From Anaerococcus vaginalis (GTDB taxonomy: Bacteria > Bacillota > Clostridia > Tissierellales > Peptoniphilaceae), in NCBI GenBank assembly GCA_018363915.1, contig JAGZMY010000007.1:1-64000 (forward strand): 64,000 nt of DNA, given 5' to 3'. Shown here piece after piece: positions 34,440 through 42,976 of this stretch. Made by a program: the position numbers and the translations under genes. A model generated the notes under the pieces. The model had not been told where the DNA came from, searched no databases, and saw only the letters and a list, made by a program, of their open reading frames with translations. Position 1 is the stretch's first letter; every line of letters begins with the position of its first letter.

Positions 34440-34516
34440 GTACTTTCTGTACTTGTTTGTAAATATTTTACCCATTTTCACTTGACATTGTACAAAAAGT
34501 ACTGTACAATATGTAC
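34440..34516. promoter_or_regulatory. Lysogeny switch: operators O1-O3 and rightward promoter
   Basis: GTAC-N5-GTAC sites lie at 34440-34452, 34490-34502 and 34504-34516. The rightward promoter is TTGACA (34482-34487), 17 bp, TACAAT (34505-34510); O2 fills its spacer and O3 covers its -10. O1 lies next to the leftward repressor start. The arrangement lets one repressor block the early promoter and control itself. Confidence 0.8.
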
Positions 34517-34547
34517 ATAAGATAAAATATTAATTATTTCTTAGGAG

Positions 34548-34763
34548 GTGATAACTATAAATGCACTTAAAGAGTATAGAGAAAGAGCTAATTTAAGCCA
34601 AGAACAATTAGCTATAGCTGTAGGTGTTACACAAAGATATATCGGATTTTTGGAAACAGGATATAGAACACCATCGTTAAAAGTAGCAAAAAAGATAGCG
34701 GATACACTAGGCTCAACAGTAGATGATATTTTTTTAAACAAAAAGTGTACAAAATGTACATAA
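34548..34763 (+). CDS. Cro-like HTH protein
   Basis: The 71-residue frame is almost all HTH (ALKEYRERANLSQEQLAIAV, then TQRYIGFLETGYRTPSLKVA). The start is unclear: GTG 34548 lies inside the Shine-Dalgarno sequence GGAGGTG (34544-34550), and the nearest ATG (34561) is in another frame. An ATA at 34557, eight bases after GGAGG, would give a typical N-terminus. The 3' end encodes KCTKCT because it contains operator O4. Confidence 0.75.
   Translation: MITINALKEYRERANLSQEQLAIAVGVTQRYIGFLETGYRTPSLKVAKKIADTLGSTVDDIFLNKKCTKCT
34748..34760. promoter_or_regulatory. Operator O4 within the cro-like 3' end
   Basis: GTACAAAATGTAC has the same GTAC-N5-GTAC form as O1-O3. It overlaps the last codons of the Cro-like gene and lies 17 bp before the next start. 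Confidence 0.7.
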
Positions 34764-34776
34764 AAAGGAGGAAGTT

Positions 34777-35133
34777 ATGGAAAGATTTAGTATTTTAAAT
34801 CCAAATTTATTTGGGGAGTTTCTTGAAACTTGCGACAGCCATTTAAATGCTGTAATGGTAAAAATTTTAAAGGGAGAATTTGTGTCGGGAGATATAGATA
34901 TAAAAATTTCCCTATCGGCTGTTGAAGATGAGATAAAGATACCAAGAGAAGGTAATGATTTTGAAATAAAACCATTTGTAAAGCCTATTATTAATTTTAA
35001 TGTGAAATCAAGCTTGAAAAAGTCTTTTTCTGATAAGGGAGCTAGTGATACAGATAATATGGTTATTGAGCTTGCAGATAAGTGTATAAAAATTGGCAAG
35101 ATTGATGATGGACAAATGAACTTTTTGGAATAG
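34777..35133 (+). CDS. Phage early protein, unknown
   Basis: A 118-residue acidic/mixed protein after AAAGGAGG. It contains FLETCDSHLNAVMVKILKGE and a Lys/Asp-rich second half; I recognise no domain. It lies in the early operon after the Cro-like gene. Confidence 0.75.
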   Translation: MERFSILNPNLFGEFLETCDSHLNAVMVKILKGEFVSGDIDIKISLSAVEDEIKIPREGNDFEIKPFVKPIINFNVKSSLKKSFSDKGASDTDNMVIELADKCIKIGKIDDGQMNFLE

Positions 35134-35142
35134 GAGGAAGAA

Positions 35143-35343
35143 ATGGAAAGCATAATTGGAATATCAGAAGCTGCAAAAAAACTTGGAAAAGGAGAACAGC
35201 AAGTTAGAGAAATGTTGAAAAATAATAAATGCACATTTGGAATTGCATATAAAAGAGAGGGGTCAACAAGGCATACTTACAAAATTGATAGCAACGCACT
35301 AGATAGATGTTTAAAAGGCGAACAAAATTTATTTAAAAATTAG
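35143..35343 (+). CDS. Small HTH/excisionase-like phage protein
   Basis: The 66-residue protein starts IIGISEAAKKLGKGEQQVRE, a MerR/Xis-like winged-helix pattern, with a KREGSTRHTYKID wing. It may be the prophage excisionase or an early regulator. RBS TAGGAGG. Confidence 0.65.
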   Translation: MESIIGISEAAKKLGKGEQQVREMLKNNKCTFGIAYKREGSTRHTYKIDSNALDRCLKGEQNLFKN

Positions 35344-35352
35344 GAGGAAATT

Positions 35353-35604
35353 ATGGAGAATAAAAAAACTAGAAAAATTAGAAAAAGAAGCCAGGTTTTT
35401 GAAATGTTAGATGGAAGAAAGGTTGATGATGTTTGTATTAAGCTTAGTGCCAAGCCAGAAAAGGAAAGAATAAGAGATAAGGTTTTAGGAGTTTTTATTG
35501 TTAGTTTATGCATGACATTAGCTCTTGCAGGACCGAATGAAATTGCTAGGGTAGCAGGGATTGTGTTGATGTTTATGGGATCTTTGATGGCGTTTTTGGC
35601 ATAA
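35353..35604 (+). CDS. Small phage membrane protein
   Basis: The 83-residue protein has a basic N-terminus (KKTRKIRKRSQVFEM) and two C-terminal hydrophobic segments (about 42-58 and 66-82). No family recognised. RBS TAGGAGG. Confidence 0.7.
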   Translation: MENKKTRKIRKRSQVFEMLDGRKVDDVCIKLSAKPEKERIRDKVLGVFIVSLCMTLALAGPNEIARVAGIVLMFMGSLMAFLA

Positions 35605-35607
35605 AAA

Positions 35608-35628
35608 TAAGCCGACGCAAATCGGCTA
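35608..35628 (+). terminator. Short hairpin in the early operon
   Basis: AGCCGA pairs with TCGGCT; no T-run follows, so it may only slow or tune transcription. Confidence 0.4.
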
Positions 35629-35681
35629 ATTTAAAACTATACACGATAATTATACTGCTTTTTTAAAAAAAGGAAAAGTAA

Positions 35682-35864
35682 ATGGAATTTATGGAAGAAA
35701 AAATAAAAGATTGGACAACAGAACACATAGAAAACAGAATTATACATTTAGAAAAAAATGGTGCAAATTTAGATAATAGCGAATTTTTAAAAGCATTAGA
35801 TAAGGAACTAGAAAGAAGAGATAGGCAAGAAATTGCAATGCTTGGAGATTATTATGAGGTGTAA
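35682..35864 (+). CDS. Small phage protein ahead of the SMC-like ATPase
   Basis: The 60-residue charged helical protein (EFMEEKIKDWTTEHIENRII) starts after AAAGGAAAAG. It ends 2 bp before the ATPase gene. No family recognised. Confidence 0.65.
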   Translation: MEFMEEKIKDWTTEHIENRIIHLEKNGANLDNSEFLKALDKELERRDRQEIAMLGDYYEV

Positions 35865-35866
35865 AA

Positions 35867-37819
35867 ATGGAGATTATAATTAAAAAATTATCCTTTAAAA
35901 ATTTTAAGGGATTTAAGGAAAAAGAAATTGATTTTGAAAAAGATGTAACGAATATAAGTGGGGACAATGCAACAGGAAAGACTACTATATTTGATGGTTT
36001 TTCTTGGCTTTTGTGGGGAAAGGATAGTCAAAATAGAAAGGATTATGAAATAAAGCCTTATCAAGAAGATGGGGAAAATATCCACAATGTAGAAACAATC
36101 GTTGAAGGTGTTTTGTGTATCGATGGTAAAGAAAATATTTTAAAAAGAGTTTACAAAGAGGTTTGGAAAAAGAAAAGAGGATCTAATGATTCAGAATTTT
36201 CTGGACACACAACTGATTTTTATATAAACGAAGTGCCAAGGAAAAAGAAAGAGTATGAGGACTTTATAAGTGAGATAGTAAGCGAAGATGAATTTAATTT
36301 ATTATCTAATCCGATGTATTTTAATACGATTATTGACAAAAAAGAAAGAAGAAAAATTCTCTTATCCTTGGTAGATGATGTAAGCCCAGATGATATTTTT
36401 AAAATCAATGAGGATTTGAAAGAACTAGATTTAGAAAACTACACAATTGATGAATTAAAGGCAATGGCAAAGTCCACTTGCAAAAAAATAAATGAAAAGC
36501 TAATAGAAATCCCAGCAAGAATTGATGAACTAAATAATACAAAGACTGATGAAGATTTTACAGAGCTTGAAAAGGAAAAAGAAAAGATAAAGGCAGAGCT
36601 TGAAAAGATAGACAAAGAGCTTGCAGGGGCAAGGTCAGCTAGTGAAATACTTGATGAAAAATACGAGAAAATAAGCGGATTAAAGAAAGAAGCTAGGGAA
36701 ATAATAAGCCTTTATGAAGAAAATAAAAAAGAAAGAATACAAGAATATACAAACAGAAATATTGAAATAAGTGGAAAAATAGACGCTAGTAAGTACGAGA
36801 TTGAAAATGAAAAAGTTAGAACAAAGATTGCAAAAGAAGAAATAAAAGATGAAGAAGATAAGATAAAAAAATCCAAAATTAAGCTTGAAGAAATGAGAAA
36901 AGAATGGGAAGAAGTTGCTGTAAGTAAGTGTGATGATAGCTTTATATGCCCAACTTGTGGACAAGAATTCCCAGAAGAAAAGCAAGAAGAAATAAAGAAA
37001 AAATTTAATTTGAACAAAAGTAAAAAACTAGAAGAACTTAGAAAAATAGGAGAAAAAATTAATGAAGATATTAATAAATATACAAAAAATATAGAGGAAA
37101 ACAAAGCGAAAATAGAACAGATTGAAATAGATGTTAATAAAATCTACGAAAAGAAAAATAGCCTAGAAGAAGAAAAAGAAAAGAACGAAGAACTAATAGA
37201 AAAGGCGAAAGAATTAAAAATTCGCCCAAGCGAAGAAAAAAGAAAAGAGGAGATAGAAAAAGAGATAGAAAAAATTGAGGAAGAAATTAAAAATAAAGGT
37301 CAAAATGACAATACCGAATTATTGAGTCGTAAAAGAGCCTTAGACGAAAAGTTGGATGATATTAATAGCAAAGTATCACTAAAGGGACTTAACGCCGAAT
37401 TAGATAGGAAAATCGAAGAATACGAGGGAGAAGAAAAGAAACTGTCTTGTGAGTTTGAAGAAAAACAAAAAATCTTATATTTGTGTGATGAATATATAAG
37501 AGTTTATACCGAACTTGTAAGCGAAAAAGTAAATAATTTATTTACGTTTGTAAAGTTTAAGCTTTTTGATAAGCAAATAAACGGAGGAATTCAAGAAACA
37601 GCCGAGGCAACTTATAAGGGTGTGCCTTATGGATCATTAAACAATGCAGCGAAAATAAACGCAGGTCTTGATATTATAAACGCTTTATCCAAGAAATTTG
37701 AAAAGGAAATACCAATATTTGTGGACAATGCAGAAAGTGTAAATGAATTAGTTGACGTAGATAGCCAATTAATAAGGCTTGTTGTTAGTAAGTATAAAAA
37801 TTTGAGGATTGAAAAGTAA
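35867..37819 (+). CDS. SMC/Rad50-like phage ATPase
   Basis: The 650-residue protein has Walker A ISGDNATGKTTIFDG (about 28-42), two long coiled-coil arms (about 195-350 and 375-560) separated by a zinc-hook C361-P-T-C364, and a short C-terminal ATPase lobe (NNAAKINAGLDIINALSKKF, then IPIFVDNAESV as Walker B). This is the head-arm-hook plan of SbcC/Rad50, shortened. It precedes recT, so it likely helps phage recombination or DNA end processing. No SbcD-like nuclease is adjacent. Confidence 0.85.
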   Translation: MEIIIKKLSFKNFKGFKEKEIDFEKDVTNISGDNATGKTTIFDGFSWLLWGKDSQNRKDYEIKPYQEDGENIHNVETIVEGVLCIDGKENILKRVYKEVWKKKRGSNDSEFSGHTTDFYINEVPRKKKEYEDFISEIVSEDEFNLLSNPMYFNTIIDKKERRKILLSLVDDVSPDDIFKINEDLKELDLENYTIDELKAMAKSTCKKINEKLIEIPARIDELNNTKTDEDFTELEKEKEKIKAELEKIDKELAGARSASEILDEKYEKISGLKKEAREIISLYEENKKERIQEYTNRNIEISGKIDASKYEIENEKVRTKIAKEEIKDEEDKIKKSKIKLEEMRKEWEEVAVSKCDDSFICPTCGQEFPEEKQEEIKKKFNLNKSKKLEELRKIGEKINEDINKYTKNIEENKAKIEQIEIDVNKIYEKKNSLEEEKEKNEELIEKAKELKIRPSEEKRKEEIEKEIEKIEEEIKNKGQNDNTELLSRKRALDEKLDDINSKVSLKGLNAELDRKIEEYEGEEKKLSCEFEEKQKILYLCDEYIRVYTELVSEKVNNLFTFVKFKLFDKQINGGIQETAEATYKGVPYGSLNNAAKINAGLDIINALSKKFEKEIPIFVDNAESVNELVDVDSQLIRLVVSKYKNLRIEK

Positions 37820-37829
37820 GGAGAATGAA

Positions 37830-38792
37830 ATGTCAGAAATAACACAAAAAAATCAAAACGAAGTCGGACAAACAACAGTTAAAAGAGTTATAAATCAAGC
37901 TATAAGCCAATATACAGAAATGATTGAAAACAAGGCTTTTGATTTACCAGAAAATTATAGTTACAAAAATGCTATACAACAAACAAGATATTTGCTAACA
38001 AAACCTGCAGAAAGTGGAAAAAACCAAGGTAAGGCAATAATTGATTTTTGTACACCTGCATCAATTTTACAATCAGTAATGGAGATGGCACAAAAGGGAT
38101 TAAATCCAGATAAAAAGCAATGCTATTTTATACCTTATGGCAATAACTGTACCCTATCAGTTTCTTATCAAGGAAATGTTGCTTTAGCAAAAAGAAATGG
38201 AGAGGATATTGGGGAAATATACGGATATGCAGTTTATAAAAATGATGAATTTGAACTTGAATTTAACATCAAAAAAGGTGTTTTTGAAATAAAAAAATAT
38301 GTTCCAAAAGTTGCTGAATGGAAAAAAAGCGATATTGTCGGAGCTTTTGCAATAATAACTGATAAAAAAGGGGAAGTTAAGTACACAGAATATATGACAA
38401 TGGAGCAAATAAAAGCTGCTTGGGCAATGGGAGCTGCAAAGGGAAACTCCCCAGCTCATAGAAATTTCCCAGACCAACAAGCAATAAAAACCGTTAAATC
38501 AAGGGCAGTTAAATCTTTTGTAAATACTGCAGATGATTCTGAAATAGTCAATAACGAAAGTCAATCGATAGCTTATACAGACAAATCTTTTAATAATGAA
38601 TTAGAAAACAAGGCTAATAAGCTTGAATTGGAAGTTGATCATTTTGGAGAGATACCACAAATAGAAAGTAAAAGCCAAGAAATTCCAGAAAATGTAGATG
38701 AAGATACTGGGGAAATCCTTGAAGAACCAATTGAGGGGCAATCAGACTTTTTTGGAGAAGAATTTGAAGAATTAGAAAAGGCACCATTCTAA
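37830..38792 (+). CDS. recT: RecT single-strand annealing protein
   Basis: The 320-residue protein contains the RecT core: PASILQSVMEMAQKGLNPDK, then CYFIPYGNNCTLSVSYQGN, VYKNDEFE, and MEQIKAAWAMGAAKGNSP. The C-terminal 80 residues are acidic and variable. It pairs complementary strands in phage recombination. ATG 37830 follows AAGGAG. Confidence 0.92.
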   Translation: MSEITQKNQNEVGQTTVKRVINQAISQYTEMIENKAFDLPENYSYKNAIQQTRYLLTKPAESGKNQGKAIIDFCTPASILQSVMEMAQKGLNPDKKQCYFIPYGNNCTLSVSYQGNVALAKRNGEDIGEIYGYAVYKNDEFELEFNIKKGVFEIKKYVPKVAEWKKSDIVGAFAIITDKKGEVKYTEYMTMEQIKAAWAMGAAKGNSPAHRNFPDQQAIKTVKSRAVKSFVNTADDSEIVNNESQSIAYTDKSFNNELENKANKLELEVDHFGEIPQIESKSQEIPENVDEDTGEILEEPIEGQSDFFGEEFEELEKAPF

Positions 38793-39517
38793 TGAAAATT
38801 GAAGTATTAGGAACTGGATCAAGTGGCAATTGCTACAAGGTCAAAATTGGGAGGGCTACACTCTTACTTGAGTGTGGTCTGCCCTATAAAACGATACAGA
38901 AAAAGCTTAATTTTAAGGTATCAGAAATCGATGCCTGCTTAATAACCCACGAACACCAAGACCACGCCAAGGCAGTTAAAGAGCTGATGAGGGCAGGGGT
39001 TGATTGTTATATGACTAAGGGGACTGCAGAAGCCCTAGGGGTAAGCGGACATAGGCTAAAAACTTTTAGATCGTTTGAAAAGGCACGATATTATTTAGAG
39101 GTAATCGAGGGGTTAATAGTTTTACCTTTCGAAGCCGTCCACGACGTAGCAGAGCCAGTCAGTTATTATATCAGGACTTATAGCAGATATGACAAAGAAG
39201 AATCTCTTGTCTTTGTAACAGATACTGCATATATGAAATATAAAATACCTGCCTGCGATGTCCTGATGATTGAATGTAATTATGTAAAATCAGTCCTAGA
39301 TGAGAAAGACAAGCAAGGGGAAATCGACGTTAGCCTTAGAAACAGGATTGTAAAAAACCATATGAGTTTAGAAACACTTGTAGAAGCTTTAAAGGCGGCT
39401 GATTTGAGCAGGACGAAAAGGATATATGTACTTCACTTATCGGATTTAAATAGCGATGAAGAGATTATAAAAAGAACTATACAAGAAAGAACAGGAATTG
39501 AGGTGGTGGTGTGCTAA
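38792..39517 (+). CDS. MBL-fold metallohydrolase, phage type
   Basis: The 241-residue protein has the metallo-β-lactamase motif THEHQDHAK (HxHxDH), an earlier GTGSSGNCY loop and later His/Asp ligands (VHD, TDTAY). This YycJ-like family is often found next to recT in firmicute phages and may act as a nuclease. The start shares one base with the recT stop. Confidence 0.88.
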   Translation: MKIEVLGTGSSGNCYKVKIGRATLLLECGLPYKTIQKKLNFKVSEIDACLITHEHQDHAKAVKELMRAGVDCYMTKGTAEALGVSGHRLKTFRSFEKARYYLEVIEGLIVLPFEAVHDVAEPVSYYIRTYSRYDKEESLVFVTDTAYMKYKIPACDVLMIECNYVKSVLDEKDKQGEIDVSLRNRIVKNHMSLETLVEALKAADLSRTKRIYVLHLSDLNSDEEIIKRTIQERTGIEVVVC

Positions 39518-40477
39518 ATGGCAGGAATAAGCTGGATTAAATTATCGGTAAATATTTTTGATGATGAAAAAATAAAACTTATAAAGTCAATGCCAGAGGG
39601 CGATGCAATAATTTTAATATGGATCCAACTCCTTTGTTTAGCTGGAAAAACTAATGACAACGGGGCAGTCTATATCGGTCAGCACATGAACTACACAGAT
39701 GAGATGATTTCTACTATTTGCAACCAGCCTTTGAATACCGTTAGGATTGCCCTTAAAGCATTTGAACAATTTGAAATGATTAATCTTGGCGAAGATGGAC
39801 TGATAAGCATATCAAATTGGGAGAAACATCAAAATATTGAGGGAATGGAAAGAGTAAAGACAGGAAATGCAGAGAGGCAACAGCTTTACTATTGGAGAAA
39901 AAAGCTTGTAAGCATTGGTCTTGACCCATATCAAGATGGATTTACACAAGACATCGAGGAGCTTAAACGTATCTATGAAAGCAAAAACCTAACGTTAGGT
40001 CTAACATCATCTCACAGACCAGATATAGATAAGAATAGAATAGATAAGAATAAGAATAGATTAGATATAGATAAGAATACTAATAATAGTCATGTTGATG
40101 TTGAGGATTTCCAAACACAAATATTAAGTGCTTGGAACTCTCTAGATAAAAATATCCCTAGAATACAAACATTAAATGCTAATACTCAAAGGTATAACAT
40201 GTTAAAAGCAAGAATTAATGAACATGGTTTGGATACTGTAATTAAAGCTATTAAAAGTATTAATAATAGCAAATTTTTAAAGGGATATGTAAGTGATTTT
40301 AGAATCACGATTGATTGGTTTATAAAGCCTAATAACTTCATAAAGGTTTTAGAGGGCAATTATAATGATAAATCAGATGAAAAACTTTATAAAAACAGCA
40401 AAAATGACGGATATTACGATGACTATATAGCTAAAAAAAGAGCTGAAAGATTTAAAAGAGCTATGAATGAAAGGTAA
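39518..40477 (+). CDS. Phage replisome organiser (DnaD-like)
   Basis: The 319-residue protein has the N-terminal replisome organiser domain (ISWIKLSVNIFDDEKIKLIK; QHMNYTDEMISTICN; winged helix), a low-complexity Asp/Lys/Asn linker (about 168-190) and a C-terminal domain (LKGYVSDFRITIDWFIKPNN) common to phage replication initiators. It should bind the phage origin and load helicase. Tandem DNA repeats within the linker may be that origin. Confidence 0.85.
   Translation: MAGISWIKLSVNIFDDEKIKLIKSMPEGDAIILIWIQLLCLAGKTNDNGAVYIGQHMNYTDEMISTICNQPLNTVRIALKAFEQFEMINLGEDGLISISNWEKHQNIEGMERVKTGNAERQQLYYWRKKLVSIGLDPYQDGFTQDIEELKRIYESKNLTLGLTSSHRPDIDKNRIDKNKNRLDIDKNTNNSHVDVEDFQTQILSAWNSLDKNIPRIQTLNANTQRYNMLKARINEHGLDTVIKAIKSINNSKFLKGYVSDFRITIDWFIKPNNFIKVLEGNYNDKSDEKLYKNSKNDGYYDDYIAKKRAERFKRAMNER
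40021..40079 (+). repeat. Iteron-like repeats inside the replication gene
   Basis: TAGATAAGAATA occurs at 40026, 40041 and 40068; a 17-bp version AGATATAGATAAGAATA occurs at 40021-40037 and 40063-40079. These encode the DIDKN-type linker of the replication protein. Phage origins often lie within the initiator gene, so this is an origin candidate. Confidence 0.55.
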
Positions 40478-40481
40478 TTAA

Positions 40482-40649
40482 ATGAAATATTTAGTGAAAT
40501 TTAAAGATGGCAGAAAAACAACAATATTTTACGAGGGCAGTTTAAATGATGCATATTTTGATGATATGGGATATTTAAGAGGAGAAAATTTTATTATTAA
40601 TCTAAACGATGTTATTTATATTATTCCTTATGAGGGGGAAGAAGATTAA
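40482..40649 (+). CDS. Small phage protein, 55 residues
   Basis: The frame KYLVKFKDGRKTTIFYEGSL ... IIPYEGEED starts at ATG 40482, five bases after the replication gene stop. It has a β-rich pattern and acidic end. No family recognised; ribosome binding sequence AAAGG. Confidence 0.55.
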   Translation: MKYLVKFKDGRKTTIFYEGSLNDAYFDDMGYLRGENFIINLNDVIYIIPYEGEED

Positions 40650-40689
40650 TTGATTTTAGGAATTTAAGTTTTTAAATTAGGAGAAACAA

Positions 40690-41775
40690 ATGATTGATAA
40701 ATTAGCGAGAGTAGATACTTACAAGGGATATATGTATTTCATAAAACACATTTACCGAGATAAAGAATACGACAATATTTTTAGAGAAATGTTAGAAGGA
40801 GCTCTTATGTCGACTAATTGGTATAACGGATATGTAATTTTACCAGATGACCACGAATTAGTAGATAAGTTTTACGGGGATTTTGAAAAAGAGTACGACA
40901 TAGAAGTTCATGGAGGAATAACTTTTTCGGATTATTTAAGCAAGATTATCGATTTAGAAGAAATAGGATTGGAAAACAGATATACACTTGGTTTTGATTG
41001 CAACCATGTAGGAGATAATCCTGTACATTGTAACCAGGGATATGTAGAAAATGAGTGCAAAAAGCTTATAGACCAATTAATAAATCTTGATGATTGCAGA
41101 ATAAATAATAAAAATAAAGCAGTTGATGTTATTAGGAATATTGACGACAAAACAAGGCTTGTTGTTAAGCGCGTACTAAACGATAAAGCCTTTTGGGTGA
41201 TCGAGGAAAACCACGAGGGCGAATGGATTGAAGTTTTGAAAATTTGTGAAAATAAAGCAGATGTTGATTCTGTTGTAATTTTTATTTGGAGAATAGGAGA
41301 AAGAGTTTATATGAAAACTAAAGAATTTATTAAAAGAGTTGAAGAGTTAGGATTTGGAGTTAAGGTTTACGACAGTCAAATTCGTATTTTGGCAAATGAT
41401 TTTATTATTTCTGTTGTTTATATAGGTAGAGAGTATATGATAAACACTTATAAACCTGTATCACTTGCCTTTAGAAACGAAGATGAACTTTTTGATTTAA
41501 TTATTAAATATGCAAAAACACCCGTATATGAAAGGGAAGAAGAAAAGAAATATTTTTATGAACATAATTTTATAAAATCAAGAGGTGGAAATCCAACTTA
41601 TTTAGCAATTAGACAAAGACCAAATAATAAATATCCTATTTTACAAGGTTCTTATAAAGATATATTTGAGTATAAAGTTGAATTTACAGATAAAGAGATG
41701 GAAGAAGCGAAAAATAAATATTGGATATGTTTAGATGATTTTGTGAAGAAGTCAATTATAGAGGTAGAAGAATGA
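40690..41775 (+). CDS. Phage early protein, apparent two-part fusion
   Basis: The 361-residue frame seems to join two proteins: an N-terminal part (1-205) ending EVLKICENKADVDSVV, and a second part starting at Met-Lys-Thr-Lys-Glu-Phe (nucleotide about 41311), preceded by GGAGAAAGAGTTT that looks like an old ribosome binding site. The C-terminus (ATYLAIR-type, QGSYKDIFEYKVEFTDKEME) is of a kind met in phage early genes. No enzymatic motif is seen. RBS TAGGAG. Confidence 0.7.
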   Translation: MIDKLARVDTYKGYMYFIKHIYRDKEYDNIFREMLEGALMSTNWYNGYVILPDDHELVDKFYGDFEKEYDIEVHGGITFSDYLSKIIDLEEIGLENRYTLGFDCNHVGDNPVHCNQGYVENECKKLIDQLINLDDCRINNKNKAVDVIRNIDDKTRLVVKRVLNDKAFWVIEENHEGEWIEVLKICENKADVDSVVIFIWRIGERVYMKTKEFIKRVEELGFGVKVYDSQIRILANDFIISVVYIGREYMINTYKPVSLAFRNEDELFDLIIKYAKTPVYEREEEKKYFYEHNFIKSRGGNPTYLAIRQRPNNKYPILQGSYKDIFEYKVEFTDKEMEEAKNKYWICLDDFVKKSIIEVEE

Positions 41776-42254
41776 ATAAAGTTATTTTAATTGGAAGATT
41801 AACAAAAGACCCAGATTTAAGATATACACAATCGGGAATGGCAGTTTGTCAATTTACTTTGGCAGTAAATAAGAATTTATCTAAGGACAAAAAAGAGGAG
41901 ATGGAAGCACAAAACAAGCCGACTGCTGATTTTCCAAGAATTGTTGTTTGGGGAAAGATGGGCGAAAATGCTAGCAGGTATTTAAAAAAGGGCAGTCAAT
42001 GTGCAGTTGAAGGGTCAATTCAGACGGGTTCTTATGAAGATAATAATGGCAATAGGGTTTACACTACAGATATTGTTGCTCAACAGGTCGAATTTCTTAC
42101 CAGAACAACGCAGAACGATACGGATTATAATTCTAATAAGAATACTAGCCAAGATTATCAAAATCGTTCTACGGGCAATTACGGAACAAATAACGAAAAT
42201 TTCTTTGATGATGATTTTGAAGATGTGCAAGATGATAATCGAATCCCGTTTTAA
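41772..42254 (+). CDS. ssb: Single-stranded DNA-binding protein
   Basis: The 160-residue OB-fold protein has NKVILIGRLTKDPDLRYTQS, FTLAVNK, FPRIVVWGKMGENASRYLKK and the acidic C-terminal tip DDNRIPF (DDxIPF) used for partner binding. The Asn/Thr/Asp-rich linker is typical. The start overlaps the preceding stop (ATGA). Confidence 0.95.
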   Translation: MNKVILIGRLTKDPDLRYTQSGMAVCQFTLAVNKNLSKDKKEEMEAQNKPTADFPRIVVWGKMGENASRYLKKGSQCAVEGSIQTGSYEDNNGNRVYTTDIVAQQVEFLTRTTQNDTDYNSNKNTSQDYQNRSTGNYGTNNENFFDDDFEDVQDDNRIPF

Positions 42255-42277
42255 TGAGTTATTAAACACGATAATTT

Positions 42278-42439
42278 ATGTTAAAAGCAATTAAATATAA
42301 CCTTGTAGCTTGCTTGATTTTACTGATTATAGCAGGCTATGGGGTTTACAAAGATAAAAAATATAAAGATTTAACAATGGGAATTCTTATTGGATTTTTG
42401 GGAGCAACGTTGTTGATTTATACAAATGTGTGTAAGTAA
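42278..42439 (+). CDS. Small phage membrane protein, 53 residues
   Basis: The frame LKAIKYNLVACLILLIIAGY ... LTMGILIGFLGATLLIYTNVCK has two membrane helices (about 8-24 and 33-50) joined by a basic loop. No clear ribosome binding site. No family recognised. Confidence 0.55.
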   Translation: MLKAIKYNLVACLILLIIAGYGVYKDKKYKDLTMGILIGFLGATLLIYTNVCK

Positions 42440-42452
42440 GGGAGGTCGAAGA

Positions 42453-42650
42453 ATGATATTAAAAATTAAATTTAATTATGCTTGTGAAATTCAAGTTAGT
42501 GAAGAAGAAATGCTTAATATAAAAAAGAATTTGGATGATGAGAACTCCATTTCTGAAATAACTGAACAGGTTAATGAAATATTTTTAGCTGATGATGGGA
42601 GAACAGAAGTTGGTATGATTTCAAATTTTAATTATGAGGTGGAGGAATGA
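42453..42650 (+). CDS. Small phage protein, unknown
   Basis: The 65-residue acidic protein (LKIKFNYACEIQVSEEEMLN) starts at ATG 42453 after GGGAGG. It overlaps the next gene by 4 bp. No family recognised. Confidence 0.65.
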   Translation: MILKIKFNYACEIQVSEEEMLNIKKNLDDENSISEITEQVNEIFLADDGRTEVGMISNFNYEVEE

Positions 42651-42931
42651 TTTATAAAGTTTTAAAACCAGAATTATTTATATCAGAAACAAAACTATTA
42701 GGAAAATATAAGTTATGGGAAAATGATGCAATGAATCCAACTCATATTTGCCATAATAAAACGTTTGGTACAAAAGAAGATTTTGAATATATGTCTTATA
42801 ATTCTTTTTGGTGTGGATTTAACGTTGAAAATTATGAATTAAGGATTGAATGTAGTACTTATAGTGGAATGTGTGGATTTGAGTTTACAAGAGAGCATTT
42901 AGAAAATCCTGATTTATCAAAATTTTATTGA
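42647..42931 (+). CDS. Small phage protein, unknown
   Basis: The 94-residue protein is rich in aromatic residues and Cys (ICHNKTFG; YNSFWCGFNVENYELRIEC). No family recognised. It is coupled to the upstream gene. Confidence 0.6.
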   Translation: MIYKVLKPELFISETKLLGKYKLWENDAMNPTHICHNKTFGTKEDFEYMSYNSFWCGFNVENYELRIECSTYSGMCGFEFTREHLENPDLSKFY

Positions 42932-42976
42932 TGATTTAAAGGAAAATGGAGTTATAGGGGAATAGGGGTTTAGATA

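Noticed and set aside
34734..35234. 166-codon frame on the minus strand
   Set aside because: It runs against two well-supported phage early genes and is Ser/Phe-rich, as reverse frames of AT-rich genes are.
35867..37819. Full SbcC nuclease subunit
   Set aside because: It is too short (650 residues) and has no SbcD partner, so only an SMC/Rad50-like name is given.
40021..40079. CRISPR-like repeat array
   Set aside because: The repeats are 12-17 bp, irregularly spaced and lie inside a coding region; no cas genes are present.
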